Shown: in pieces, positions 40,388 to 44,808 of the stretch
How the letters are laid out: the number at the start of each line of letters is the position of its first letter
How positions within the stretch are numbered: the first letter of the stretch is position 1
Assembly: GCA_036571765.1 (NCBI GenBank)
Contig: BROE01000016.1
Span: 14,571,955-14,635,954, forward strand
Length of the DNA: 64,000 bases
From: Plecoglossus altivelis
Lineage: Eukaryota > Chordata > Actinopteri > Osmeriformes > Plecoglossidae
Direction of reading: 5' to 3'
The notes under the pieces: generated by a model
Told to the model about the DNA's origin: nothing
Databases searched by the model: none
The model's input: only the letters and a program-made list of their open reading frames with translations
Program-made: the position numbers and the translations under genes

Positions 40388-42085
40388 CTGTCTGTGTGTG
40401 TATGTGTGTGTGTGTATGTGTGTGTGCGCGTGTTTACGTCACAGCTATATGTGAATGTGTGATGATCTTGTGATCTTTGAATGAGCAAGGTGATAATGAT
40501 GTCTTCTATCATGGATAAGGAGAAAATGTAAAAGAAAAAACTGGCCTAACTTCAACTAGCCAACCTCACTGCCTGAACTGAGCTGCAGGTCAAAGGGGAG
40601 AGAGGCTAGCACAAAACCTTCCATCTGTGGGTAGTCGCGTGCATGCATATACTGTACTGCGGGGGTGTCCAATCCTTGTCCTCGAGGGCCACTGTCCTGA
40701 AGGTTTTAGATGTTTCCCATCTTCAGCACACCTGATTCTAATGAGTAGATTGTTCTTAAGCTCTGTGAAAGCCTCATAATGGCCCTTCATTAGAATCAGG
40801 TGTGCTGGAGCAGACAAACAGAGACACATCTAAGACTTTCAGGACAGTAGCCCTCGTGGACCAGGATTGAACACCCCTGCTGTACTGTATATAAATACAG
40901 TATCGTGAGATGGCCAAATGGCAAATGAATGTTATGGATTCTGCCTCATCAGTAGATATATTAAGGCGTTAAACTTGTCAGAATGAACATGCTATTCTTG
41001 ATGACCTTTGTGGATGAATGAATATGTGGTTTAAGATGCATTATTTTTTTCCACCCCTCCCTTCACAGCGCGCTAGCAAAGATTCCTTCTGCATAACTCA
41101 AAAGCATCTGCTTTGGCCATCTTTCAAGATAGGACATAGGCCTAAAGACAACCTCATGATCCATGTGGTGTTTCCTGGGAATGCTAACCCTACTATAGCC
41201 TACGTACCTCCGGGTAAAAACAAACATATCATCTCAGCTAGCCAATCAATGACAACCAACATTTGAGTTGGTTGCAGAGCTTTTGTTTTTGTATCTATAT
41301 CTAAGTGGCTGTGGCATTTCACGTTTCAAGCTGTGTTGTGTTGCTTGGTCCAACACGGAAACGTGTTGCTTCTCTGAAAATGCTGCCCCCGTCGCAGCTG
41401 TTGGGAATATGACCGGCCTGTATGCACCCTCCTCTCCACCGTTCCTACGCAACGGGGATATCTGCGCGTGGATCTGTCTGAGTCCAGATCCTAGGGATGA
41501 TACAGGTGGCTGGCTCGAGCGCAAGGCTACAAACGCGCGCAATCTGCCGCTTGTGTCTGAAAGGCCCATCTTGGTGTATAGCAGACCTACGTTTGGCAAT
41601 GAATGACACTTGAAAGATGAATGTGGTAGTGATTTACATCAAAACAGGAGGGGATGATAATGTGAGAGTGAGAATGAGAAAGGTGTGCGGTAAGGTCAGG
41701 GAGACCGGGAAGGGAGAAGCAGTATAACAGGACATACCCAGTCCTCGAAGTGTTTACTGCCATTCTGCAATATATCCTCGAACTGTATGATGCAGTTGGC
41801 TACAAAATCATCATATCCAATTGGTGCGTCGTGAAAGACAGACAGTTCGATTTTCCGTCCTTCGTGCACCTCTGTAACAAACTCATCGTTCCACGTAGGA
41901 CTGTTGGTTTTCTGCTTTGTAGACGTCTGGCCAACACGGGAGTCGTCCACGTTCAGAGCAATGTATGTGTCGAGGAGGAAAGTCGGCGTCTTTGGGCCAA
42001 CTGCATGCCTTAGAGACCAAGCTGTCGGCTTCAAGTCCAACGCCTCGCAAATCTTGATCTTCAGTAACCCATTGAATACCACCAT
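4598..42085 (-). CDS. prkce: prkce, protein kinase C epsilon (exons 1-11, 3' part beyond window)
   Basis: Novel-type, Ca-independent, diacylglycerol-activated Ser/Thr kinase, cytosolic and recruited to membranes. Eleven minus-strand exons join in phase to 546 codons plus 2 nt: 42085-41738, 24946-24883, 16766-16598, 16362-16328, 15905-15817, 15714-15582, 15406-15264, 15167-15071, 14929-14697, 14332-14159, 4752-4598. Domains in order: C2 about 1-135, with HDAPIGYD at 85-92; pseudosubstrate about 154-167 with Ala162 in the Ser position; C1a His173-Cys223; C1b His248-Cys297; V3 hinge about 298-425; kinase N-lobe with Gly loop LGKGSFGK 430-437, Lys453, Glu472 and gatekeeper Met502. The match to mammalian PKC epsilon recalled from knowledge is close throughout, and the C2 and pseudosubstrate separate it from PKC eta. 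The exons for the catalytic loop, C-lobe, turn motif and hydrophobic motif are outside the window. Teleosts can have two copies, and the paralogue is not determined. Confidence 0.97.
6815..7030. repeat. 32/33-bp minisatellite
   Basis: About six clean units of the form GTCTCCGTACACAGGGAGAC followed by ACAGTCGAAACCT. The array continues past 7030 in a form full of small indels, to about 7710. Confidence 0.93.
7031..7710. repeat. Continuation of the 32/33-bp minisatellite with many indels
   Basis: Pieces of the same unit (CTGTCTCCGTACACAGGGAG) can be followed throughout, but nearly every copy has its own insertions and deletions of one to a few bases. Clean units return at about 7640-7700. The pattern fits unpolished sequence better than normal repeat decay. 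Confidence 0.75.
8466..8560. repeat. (CT)n microsatellite
   Basis: Long CT run with a few CCAT, TTT and CG interruptions. The antisense is a GA tract. Confidence 0.97.
9766..10034. repeat. GT-rich minisatellite
   Basis: Tandem units of GTGTGTGTGTG separated by single changes (TGGTG, TGCGG, TGATG, TCTGTG), about 270 bp. Alternating purine-pyrimidine sequence. Confidence 0.95.
12112..12139. other. CG-alternating tract
   Basis: TGCGCGCGTGCGCGCGCGAG and following bases alternate pyrimidine and purine with many CpG, a classic potential Z-DNA sequence. Only the sequence property is seen. Confidence 0.6.
12655..12760 (+). repeat. Possible tRNA-derived SINE remnant
   Basis: GGTTCAAATCC at 12685-12695 matches the pol III B box, and the following CCGGGTTG plus CT-rich tail resembles fish tRNA-derived SINE tails. 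No clear A box is seen upstream, so this is tentative. Confidence 0.4.
12929..13318. repeat. GT-rich higher-order minisatellite
   Basis: About 390 bp of TGTGTGCGTGTCTGTGTG and related units, with longer blocks repeated (for example TGTGTAACTGTGTGCGTG and GATGTCTGTGTG occur more than once). Long Cys/Val or His/Thr open frames across it are translation of the repeat. Confidence 0.95.
14104..14145. repeat. (GT)n/(CG)n tract just downstream of prkce exon 10 donor
   Basis: GT repeat ending in GCGCGCGCGTGCG, 14-55 bases from the splice donor at 14158 (AC repeat in transcript sense). Confidence 0.95.
14159..14332 (-). CDS. prkce: prkce exon 10: kinase N-lobe with catalytic Lys
   Basis: 174 nt, 58 codons, residues 438-495, phase 0 on both sides. 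Acceptor CTCCAG preceded by (TG)n; donor GTAAGA. It encodes VMLAELKGTDEVYAVKVLKK with Lys453 (ATP contact), then the alpha-C Glu472 in TEKRILALARKHPYLTQL and CCFQTK. Skipping this exon would keep the frame but remove the catalytic Lys. Confidence 0.97.
14333..14696 (-). other. prkce intron 9
   Basis: 364 nt. Almost the whole half near exon 10 (14340-14495) is an AC array (TG in transcript sense). A second block (14560-14675) holds ACACAACACTGTGCAC repeats. No other feature. Confidence 0.9.
14697..14929 (-). CDS. prkce: prkce exon 9: V3 hinge to glycine-rich loop
   Basis: 233 nt, residues 360-437. The acceptor TTCAG sits directly after a (TG)n tract in transcript sense; donor GTAATG. It encodes DLKELENIRKALSFDHRGEEH (Ser372 aligns with human Ser368), a Ser/Gly/Val-rich stretch that differs from mammals, then LEDFLFIKVLGKGSFGK, the ATP-binding glycine loop split by the splice site. 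Confidence 0.95.
15071..15167 (-). CDS. prkce: prkce exon 8: V3 hinge with phosphosite cluster
   Basis: 97 nt, residues 328-359 plus one base. Acceptor TTCTCAG, donor GTAGGA. A Pro/Gln-rich stretch is followed by DRSKSAPTSPCDQ. Ser351 and Ser355 align with human Ser346 and Ser350, which are phosphorylated to create a 14-3-3 docking site (family knowledge). Confidence 0.93.
15168..15263 (-). other. prkce intron 7, 96 nt, no in-frame stop
   Basis: Intron from GTAAGC to TTCTCAG. The length is 32 codons and no stop occurs in the frame of exon 7. Much of it is a GAT/GAC trinucleotide repeat in transcript sense, which would read as runs of Met and Thr. Standard splice signals at both ends and the match of the flanking exons to PKC epsilon make removal the default. 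Confidence 0.85.
15264..15406 (-). CDS. prkce: prkce exon 7: end of C1b and start of V3 hinge
   Basis: 143 nt, residues 280-327. Acceptor ATCAG, donor GTAAGC. It encodes VCKVNVHRRCESNVAPNC, which completes the C1b zinc sites, then GVDARGIAKVLSDLGVTPDK and a basic end QRRKK. It ends in phase 0. The following 96-nt intron is also free of stops in this frame. Confidence 0.96.
15582..15714 (-). CDS. prkce: prkce exon 6: C1b domain, first part
   Basis: 133 nt, residues 236-279 plus one base. Acceptor TGTAG, donor GTATGG. It encodes GSQRFSVNMPHKF and the first C1b zinc ligands His248, Cys261, Cys264 and Cys278. Residue 258 is Leu (codon CTC at 15648-15646), where C1 domains nearly always have Pro. 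The adjoining intron on its 5' side is only 102 nt. Confidence 0.96.
15817..15905 (-). CDS. prkce: prkce exon 5: end of C1a and linker
   Basis: 89 nt, residues 206-235. Acceptor TGCAG, directly preceded by a (TG)n tract in transcript sense; donor GTAGGA. It encodes VCTCVVHKRCHELIITKC, closing the C1a zinc sites, then a linker MKKQEEAEEE. Human PKC epsilon has the actin-binding hexapeptide LKKQET here. This fish has MKKQEE followed by an acidic run. Confidence 0.95.
15906..16327 (-). other. prkce intron 4
   Basis: 422 nt. 15908-15974 is an AC array (TG in transcript sense) directly at the acceptor of exon 5. The rest is unique sequence with no feature. Confidence 0.9.
16328..16362 (-). CDS. 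prkce: prkce exon 4: micro-exon inside C1a
   Basis: 35 nt, completing Trp194 and encoding GVIGKQGYQCQ to residue 205 plus one base. Acceptor TTAACAG, donor GTAAAT. It carries the phorbol ester/DAG loop of C1a. The intron before it (235 nt) holds a pure GA array on the plus strand, which is (TC)n in transcript sense and supplies a long polypyrimidine tract. Confidence 0.94.
16395..16458. repeat. (GA)n microsatellite
   Basis: Near-pure GA repeat in prkce intron 3, (TC)n in transcript sense, upstream of micro-exon 4. Confidence 0.97.
16598..16766 (-). CDS. prkce: prkce exon 3: pseudosubstrate and first half of C1a
   Basis: 169 nt, residues 138-193 plus two bases of Trp194. Acceptor TTTCAG, donor GTGAGA. 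It holds the basic autoinhibitory sequence RMRPRKRQGAVRRRV (Ala162 where a substrate has Ser) and the C1a start, His173 then Cys186 and Cys189 of the zinc site. A CAG further inside the exon could serve as an acceptor but would break the frame. Confidence 0.96.
17451..17526. repeat. 17-bp tandem repeat
   Basis: CGTATCAAAAGCATTCA and close variants repeat about 4.5 times. Confidence 0.9.
17638..17692. repeat. (AC)n microsatellite
   Basis: Uninterrupted AC repeat of about 27 units followed by ATACATACAT. Confidence 0.97.
19590..19815. repeat. TATGC/TATGG pentanucleotide array
   Basis: Runs of CTATG and GTATG with some ACTAT units over about 220 bp. Confidence 0.85.
21283..21365. repeat. (TA)n-(TG)n-(TA)n compound microsatellite
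   Basis: A run of AT repeats changes to GT repeats and back to TA, then ACACATATATATAC. Self-complementary. Confidence 0.97.
22269..22361. repeat. 10-bp tandem repeat GGCTAGCTGT
   Basis: Eight perfect or nearly perfect copies of GGCTAGCTGT in a row. GCTAGC in each unit is a palindrome. Confidence 0.97.
23978..24588. repeat. 38-bp minisatellite, about 16 copies
   Basis: Units begin GGAGCCAGCTCAGCTCCAGA and continue CAGACAGGTGACATCAGT. Variants shortened to about 32-35 bp (loss of the CATC part) recur at several places. The array ends about 300 bp downstream (transcript sense) of prkce exon 2. The open frame across 24311-24535 is translation of the repeat. Confidence 0.96.
24883..24946 (-). 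CDS. prkce: prkce exon 2: end of C2 domain
   Basis: 64 nt, residues 117-137 plus the first base of codon 138. It reads IDLEPEGKVYVVIDLSGSSSE. The acceptor is CTTAG and the donor GTAAGG. It joins exon 1 in phase 0 and leaves phase 1, which exon 3 completes as Ala. It was too short to appear as an independent long open frame and was found by matching the expected C2 C-terminal strand. Confidence 0.94.
25261..25385 (-). repeat. tRNA-derived SINE, antisense
   Basis: On the minus strand ATAGCTCAGTGTTTAGAGCA (25376-25357) matches the pol III A box of a tRNA. About 90 bases on, CATGTCTGCTAAATGAAAAA matches the TCTGCTAAATGA tail shared by many fish SINEs and their L2-like partners. The B box is worn. 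Old copy in intron 1. Confidence 0.65.
25858..26120. repeat. AC array with CCCTCTCTCCCC spacers
   Basis: Blocks of ACACACACGC-type repeat are separated by GCCCTCTCTCCCCACACA, repeated about six times in about 40-bp units. Followed by CT repeats to 26320. Confidence 0.9.
26674..26781. repeat. 36-bp tandem repeat, 3 copies
   Basis: GGAGGAGGTGGACACTAGGA then CAGACTGTGTTCTGCA, three identical copies at 26674, 26710 and 26746. The period is a multiple of three, so frames stay open through it. Confidence 0.97.
27455..27584. repeat. 30-bp tandem repeat, about 4 copies
   Basis: AGAGGAGAGAGACATAGGAG then AGGCAAAGAC repeated every 30 bp. The period of ten codons keeps frames open in both directions, which explains the apparent long antisense open frame. 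Confidence 0.96.
27776..28078. repeat. AC/AAAC-rich array, 300 bp
   Basis: CACACAAACACACACA-type repeat with frequent AAACA and occasional CAGACA or CATACA. Confidence 0.98.
28518..28549. repeat. (GT)n microsatellite
   Basis: Pure GT run of about 16 units. Confidence 0.97.
28836..28874. repeat. (GT)n microsatellite
   Basis: Pure GT run of about 19 units. Confidence 0.97.
29051..29142. repeat. Poly-G-flanked duplication
   Basis: A unit of about 45 bp with TCATGTGAGCCTGGTCATGT, then CAGGAAGG and a long G run, occurs twice. The G runs of 5-10 could form G-quadruplexes and are sequencing-error prone. Confidence 0.8.
29222..29745. repeat. CACACCTGGACACA minisatellite
   Basis: Degenerate units of about 30 bp around CACACCTGGACACACAGTGT then CGATACAAA over about 520 bp, drifting along the array. 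Confidence 0.93.
29841..29900. repeat. (CT)n microsatellite
   Basis: CT repeat with one GTGT interruption. Confidence 0.97.
30540..30955. repeat. GA-rich polypurine array
   Basis: About 415 bp dominated by GAGA, with a recurring block GTGAGCGAGTGAGTGAGACTGA every 50-65 bp (seen at about 30637, 30669, 30711, 30779, 30832 and 30931). Open frames of Ser/Leu on the other strand are repeat translation. Confidence 0.95.
32270..32791. repeat. CT-rich polypyrimidine tract ending at an N gap
   Basis: Over 500 bp of nearly all C and T on the plus strand, running straight into six Ns. Confidence 0.9.
32792..32797. other. Assembly gap (6 N)
   Basis: Six N characters between a CT tract and a G+T-rich block. 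Open frames crossing it are meaningless. Confidence 1.
32798..33300. other. G+T-rich block of odd composition
   Basis: The plus strand is strongly G+T biased with very few A, especially 32798-33060. CT-rich sequence like that before the gap returns at about 33300. No repeat unit and no recognisable protein in any frame. It may be a misplaced or low-quality read end. Confidence 0.5.
33757..33956. repeat. AC/ATGCATAC array
   Basis: ACACACACATGCATACACAC repeated with GACACA variants over 200 bp. Confidence 0.96.
34735..35100. repeat. CT-rich repeat block
   Basis: Two copies of a segment around ACTCCTCTCCTCTCTTTCCCC then TACTGGCTCTGTC (34745-34860), followed by CTCTCTCTGCCCTCTCTCTC-type repeats. 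Confidence 0.88.
35437..35655. repeat. Minisatellite with nested GACCCA hexamer
   Basis: Four units of GACCCA (n = 2 to 5) followed by GCCTTGGCCAGGCCACTGTC and ATCTGCAAGG. The unit length varies in steps of 6 bp, so both strands stay open across the array (Asp-Pro runs one way, Gly-Ser/Gly-Leu the other). Confidence 0.95.
36138..36141. other. Assembly gap (4 N)
   Basis: Four Ns directly after a run of 18 G. Confidence 1.
36725..36900. repeat. 44-bp tandem repeat, 4 copies
   Basis: GAGAGCAGGGACAGAGCACA then GCTAGATCTAGTTCCATGACAG, spaced exactly 44 bp and almost identical. The same unit recurs in corrupted form at 37362-38030. Confidence 0.97.
37151..38350. repeat. Corrupted second copy of segment 36555-37150
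   Basis: The start (ACAACAGGGGGTGATGTTAG onward) matches 36553 onward almost exactly for about 60 bp. The same order of landmarks then follows (GGCCAGGCGTGACTACAG, the 44-bp repeat, TACTGCTCACATCAGTCTCT, the GA array), but with small indels every few bases and about 15 instead of 4 repeat units. Confidence 0.85.
40102..40262. repeat. (CT)n/(CCCT)n microsatellite
   Basis: CT runs alternating with CCCTCCCT blocks over 160 bp. Confidence 0.97.
40358..40433. repeat. (GT)n microsatellite
   Basis: GT repeat with CTGTCTG, ATG and GCGCG interruptions. Confidence 0.96.
40660..40879. mobile_element. hAT-type MITE, complete, with perfect 8-bp TSD
   Basis: 220-bp non-autonomous element. The ends are inverted repeats: CGGGGGTGTCCAATCCTTGT on the left pairs with CAGGGGTGTTCAATCCTGGT read from the right. 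The arms extend through GATGTTTC and CACACCTGATTCTAATGA, giving a near full-length palindrome. CTGTACTG stands on both sides (40652-40659 and 40880-40887), an 8-bp target duplication typical of hAT transposases. No coding capacity. Confidence 0.9.
41738..42085 (-). CDS. prkce: prkce exon 1: start codon and C2 domain
   Basis: 348 nt, residues 1-116, ending in ...HFEDW with donor GTATGT (phase 0). An in-frame upstream ATG at 42118 would add 11 residues. I chose 42085 because the protein from there begins MVVFNGLLKIKIC as in other PKC epsilon proteins, and because CACCGCCATGG is a strong Kozak context. The segment holds most of the C2 domain. The translocation-peptide region (human EAVSLKPT, residues 14-21) reads EALDLKPT here, while HDAPIGYD at 85-92 is unchanged. 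Confidence 0.97.
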
Positions 42086-44752
42086 GGCGGTGATGTGATT
42101 CCACTCAATTGGAAACAATTGCTTTTTGCAAAGTATTCCGCCTACTCAGCCACGTTAAATGGCGATAAACAGACTAATGCAACTAGTCGCTGTTAAATCC
42201 TCAAATGAAGACCGATGATTTAGTGCAGTTTAGTCTCTCTTTCTAATTAAAAAAACGGCCCTGTCTCACTCTACCACGCATATATCATTGCGTACAAATC
42301 AAACAGTTCAGACAGAGTAAAACGTAGAGTTTTTGGTCTTTCAAAGTATTGGTTTTTGCAGTGATAATCCACATTTGGGTTTAACAACACAAAGCCTCCC
42401 CTGATAAACTCGACATTGGCTAAACCCAGGGAAGCTCAAAACATAAGGAACAGTGTCAACGAGGCTGTCGGAAAATCATCAGCCTACTATTACCATATCA
42501 GTTAGGCTACAGTAAAATATATAAAAGCTGGTCCACCGCGACTACTCCGTCAGGCTCTGGAAGCACTCGTACTGCACCGTTGGGTGGGAGAGAGGACGAC
42601 TCCTGCCGCCTCGCCCCGCATTTGGGATGTTTCTCCTACAGACCACGGCGACTTGTGAACAGCTTGAATAATAAATAGTTGCAGGTTGACTCTCAGTAGT
42701 GGTTTACTCGGTTTTGGTATGTTCCAGGTCGTCTTGAGATATTTTCTTGCCGTTGTTGTTTAGTTTCCTGCAGACCTAGCGCTACCTCCCCCGACCTTCT
42801 GAACGTGGTGCAGGAAATGCGCAAAACACGTCAGTTTTTCGGTGCCTTGCCGCGTCTGGTCTGAGCCTGATGGGGGAGTACGACGCAACAGTGTAGGCGA
42901 CCAGCTCTATCAGGGCAGGGGCGCATCCCAGCTACAGTATAAGCTACTAAACGATGGAAGAAAATATGAGCCTAGCCATGTTGAACGTTCATCTACATCA
43001 GATGCTCAGTTGAAAAGGATAGGTTATAGCTAGTTTATGTGGAAGTTACCCTTCTACGTTCACATTCATTACGTCTTCAACAGATAGATAGGCATCTGTT
43101 CTGTGTTGGAACAGCCCATTGCTGTGAAAGCAGACCATATTTGAGGTCCTATGCATTCCAATTCCACAGTGAACACTATTCAAAAAAAATTGTGTGTGTG
43201 TGTGTGTGTGTGTGTGTGACTATTTTAATGTCAAGACATGTGATATCATGTTGTTGTTAGACTTGTTTCAGCTATGGCAATAAGAAGATGTGATATATCC
43301 ACAGAGAAATCTGAATAGGTCAAATTATTTACCATGGGTCCTCATCCTGTTTGAAAAGAAACATCCCTCATAGTCGGCCTACAACAGATGTGCATGTAAC
43401 TCGGTAGCCTAGAGGGGCTAACATAACAGACCAGGCCCATCCAAAGATGTGACGGTAACAGTTTGCTTGGAAATTCCCTGAAGTATTACAAGCTTGGCTG
43501 GAATGCGCTCCTGCTTTTTTTAACCGTAGGTCGCCACCTTGTGGCATACGTAGAGATGCATTGTCCCTCTGAAAAACCTTTGCGTCTTGTACATAGGGAG
43601 TATTTTTCGTAATCTCCCTCCATTCAAAATTATGGAAATATTCCCCAGGTTTTTGAATGACACAATTCAACGTTTTTATATTTGTAGGCTTATATACATT
43701 AATGGTGTACAACCAAACGTACGAACACAAGCGTCATCCTTCTCTAATAATCGACGGGCCCTTTAAAATTATTTATTCAGAATGTACCACTTTGCATTAG
43801 AAGGTGGTAAAATCAATCTCCGCACGGTCGATCGCATGCAATATTTCACCAAGGACATTATTCAAAGCTGATGTATTATTATAACAATATTAATTAATAT
43901 ATTCATACGATCTGAGACAAAATTCCTATGTTTATTTCTCTAAAATACACACTTATGAAAAAGGTTACCACCTACTGTGTTGACTAATAGATTATTCCTC
44001 TCAGTTCAATCGTTTACGGTAGTGGATTTTTTCCATATTGAGTGCATATCAAAGCAATGGTTCGTTACAGTTGGAACAAGTTACATAATACTTTCAGGTC
44101 CTGATAAAGCGACACTTGCTACTCCTCAAAGGTGTGTTAAAGCGTAGGACCAAATGTTAGTCACTAGACCAACTTAGTGGTGACGCGCGAGATTTGAAAT
44201 AGCGTTCTAGGACTGCTACGCTAGGTAGCATAGCCGGTGTTTCCAATTCACTGCTCAGTTAGTAAAAGATCTGTACTAAATTGATGTATATTTCAAATAT
44301 TATGCCCAATCAGGCACAGACAGTTACCCTACCGGGAAGCTTGCTGGAGAGATACTTTGTGTACATAGTTCTTTGCAACTAGCAGAGTAGCGCGGAGCTA
44401 ATACCTATTGTCAATGTTGCCAAGCTATATAGGTATTGACAGTCAACGAACCTGTCGTCCCCTAACCTAATCTAACCAATGAAACAACACGTCCTAACAA
44501 TGTAAGCCCTCAAATGAACAAATATGCGTGCTGTGCTAAAAAAAAAGATTTCAAACGATATGAATGGCAGGGCTCTCTAGGGTCTCTCTCAATGCATTTT
44601 CTGCTACATTGAGAACTAGATCTAAATCAACATGCTCAGATGGTAGACACATTATTGTGCATGCATGACTCTTAATAATTGTTGATGCAACATTACATTA
44701 TCTTCAGGGTGGCTAGGGGTGACAACATAAATGTGTGTGTCTCTTTCCGCAG
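42086..44752. promoter_or_regulatory. Divergent prkce/srbd1 intergenic and promoter region
   Basis: 2.67 kb between the two start codons, expected to hold both 5' UTRs and both promoters. 42530-42660 and 42770-42930 have raised CpG and GC content. TATAAAAG at 42520-42527 (plus orientation) is a possible TATA box, and CCGCGACTACTCCGTCAGGC follows. A GT array lies at 43191-43218. A 9-bp inverted repeat (AATACCTAT 44400-44408, ATAGGTATT 44429-44437) lies about 320 bp before the srbd1 start exon. A splice acceptor abuts the srbd1 ATG, so at least one noncoding 5' exon should lie in this region. No transcription start can be fixed from sequence alone. Confidence 0.6.
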
Positions 44753-44808
44753 ATGATTCGGAGAACCCGCACGGCCAAAGTTTACAAGGAGCCAGACGTT
44801 TCAGATCT
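44753..44808 (+). CDS. srbd1: srbd1 exon 1 (coding): start codon
   Basis: 56 nt, MIRRTRTAKVYKEPDVSD plus two bases. The acceptor CCGCAG stands directly before the ATG, so a noncoding exon should precede it. Donor GTGAGT. It resembles the human start (Met, then Arg-rich, Ala-Lys-Val). It joins exon 2 in phase to give ...VSDLSFTQTESGADDSDEW. An upstream coding exon cannot be excluded. Confidence 0.75.

Larger units (their letters stand above)
24947..41737 (-). other. prkce intron 1
   Basis: 16.8 kb and the most repeat-rich part of the window. No exon is recognised. It contains an antisense tRNA-derived SINE (25261-25385), many AC/GT/CT/GA arrays, minisatellites with 36-, 30-, about 30-, 44- and about 50-bp units, two N gaps (32792-32797, 36138-36141), a block of odd composition (32798-33300), a corrupted second copy of a repeat segment (37151-38350) and a hAT-type MITE (40660-40879). 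38350-39500, 40880-41040 and 41080-41700 look like unique sequence without a recognisable gene. Confidence 0.8.

Noticed and set aside
42083..42118. Upstream in-frame ATG of prkce (MFPIEWNHITA extension)
   Set aside because: The conserved protein start and a strong Kozak context are at 42085, and the 11 extra residues match nothing in the family.
42520..42527. TATAAAAG as a defined srbd1 promoter
   Set aside because: A lone TATA match 2.2 kb from the start codon, with no mapped transcript. Mentioned only as a candidate in the intergenic entry.
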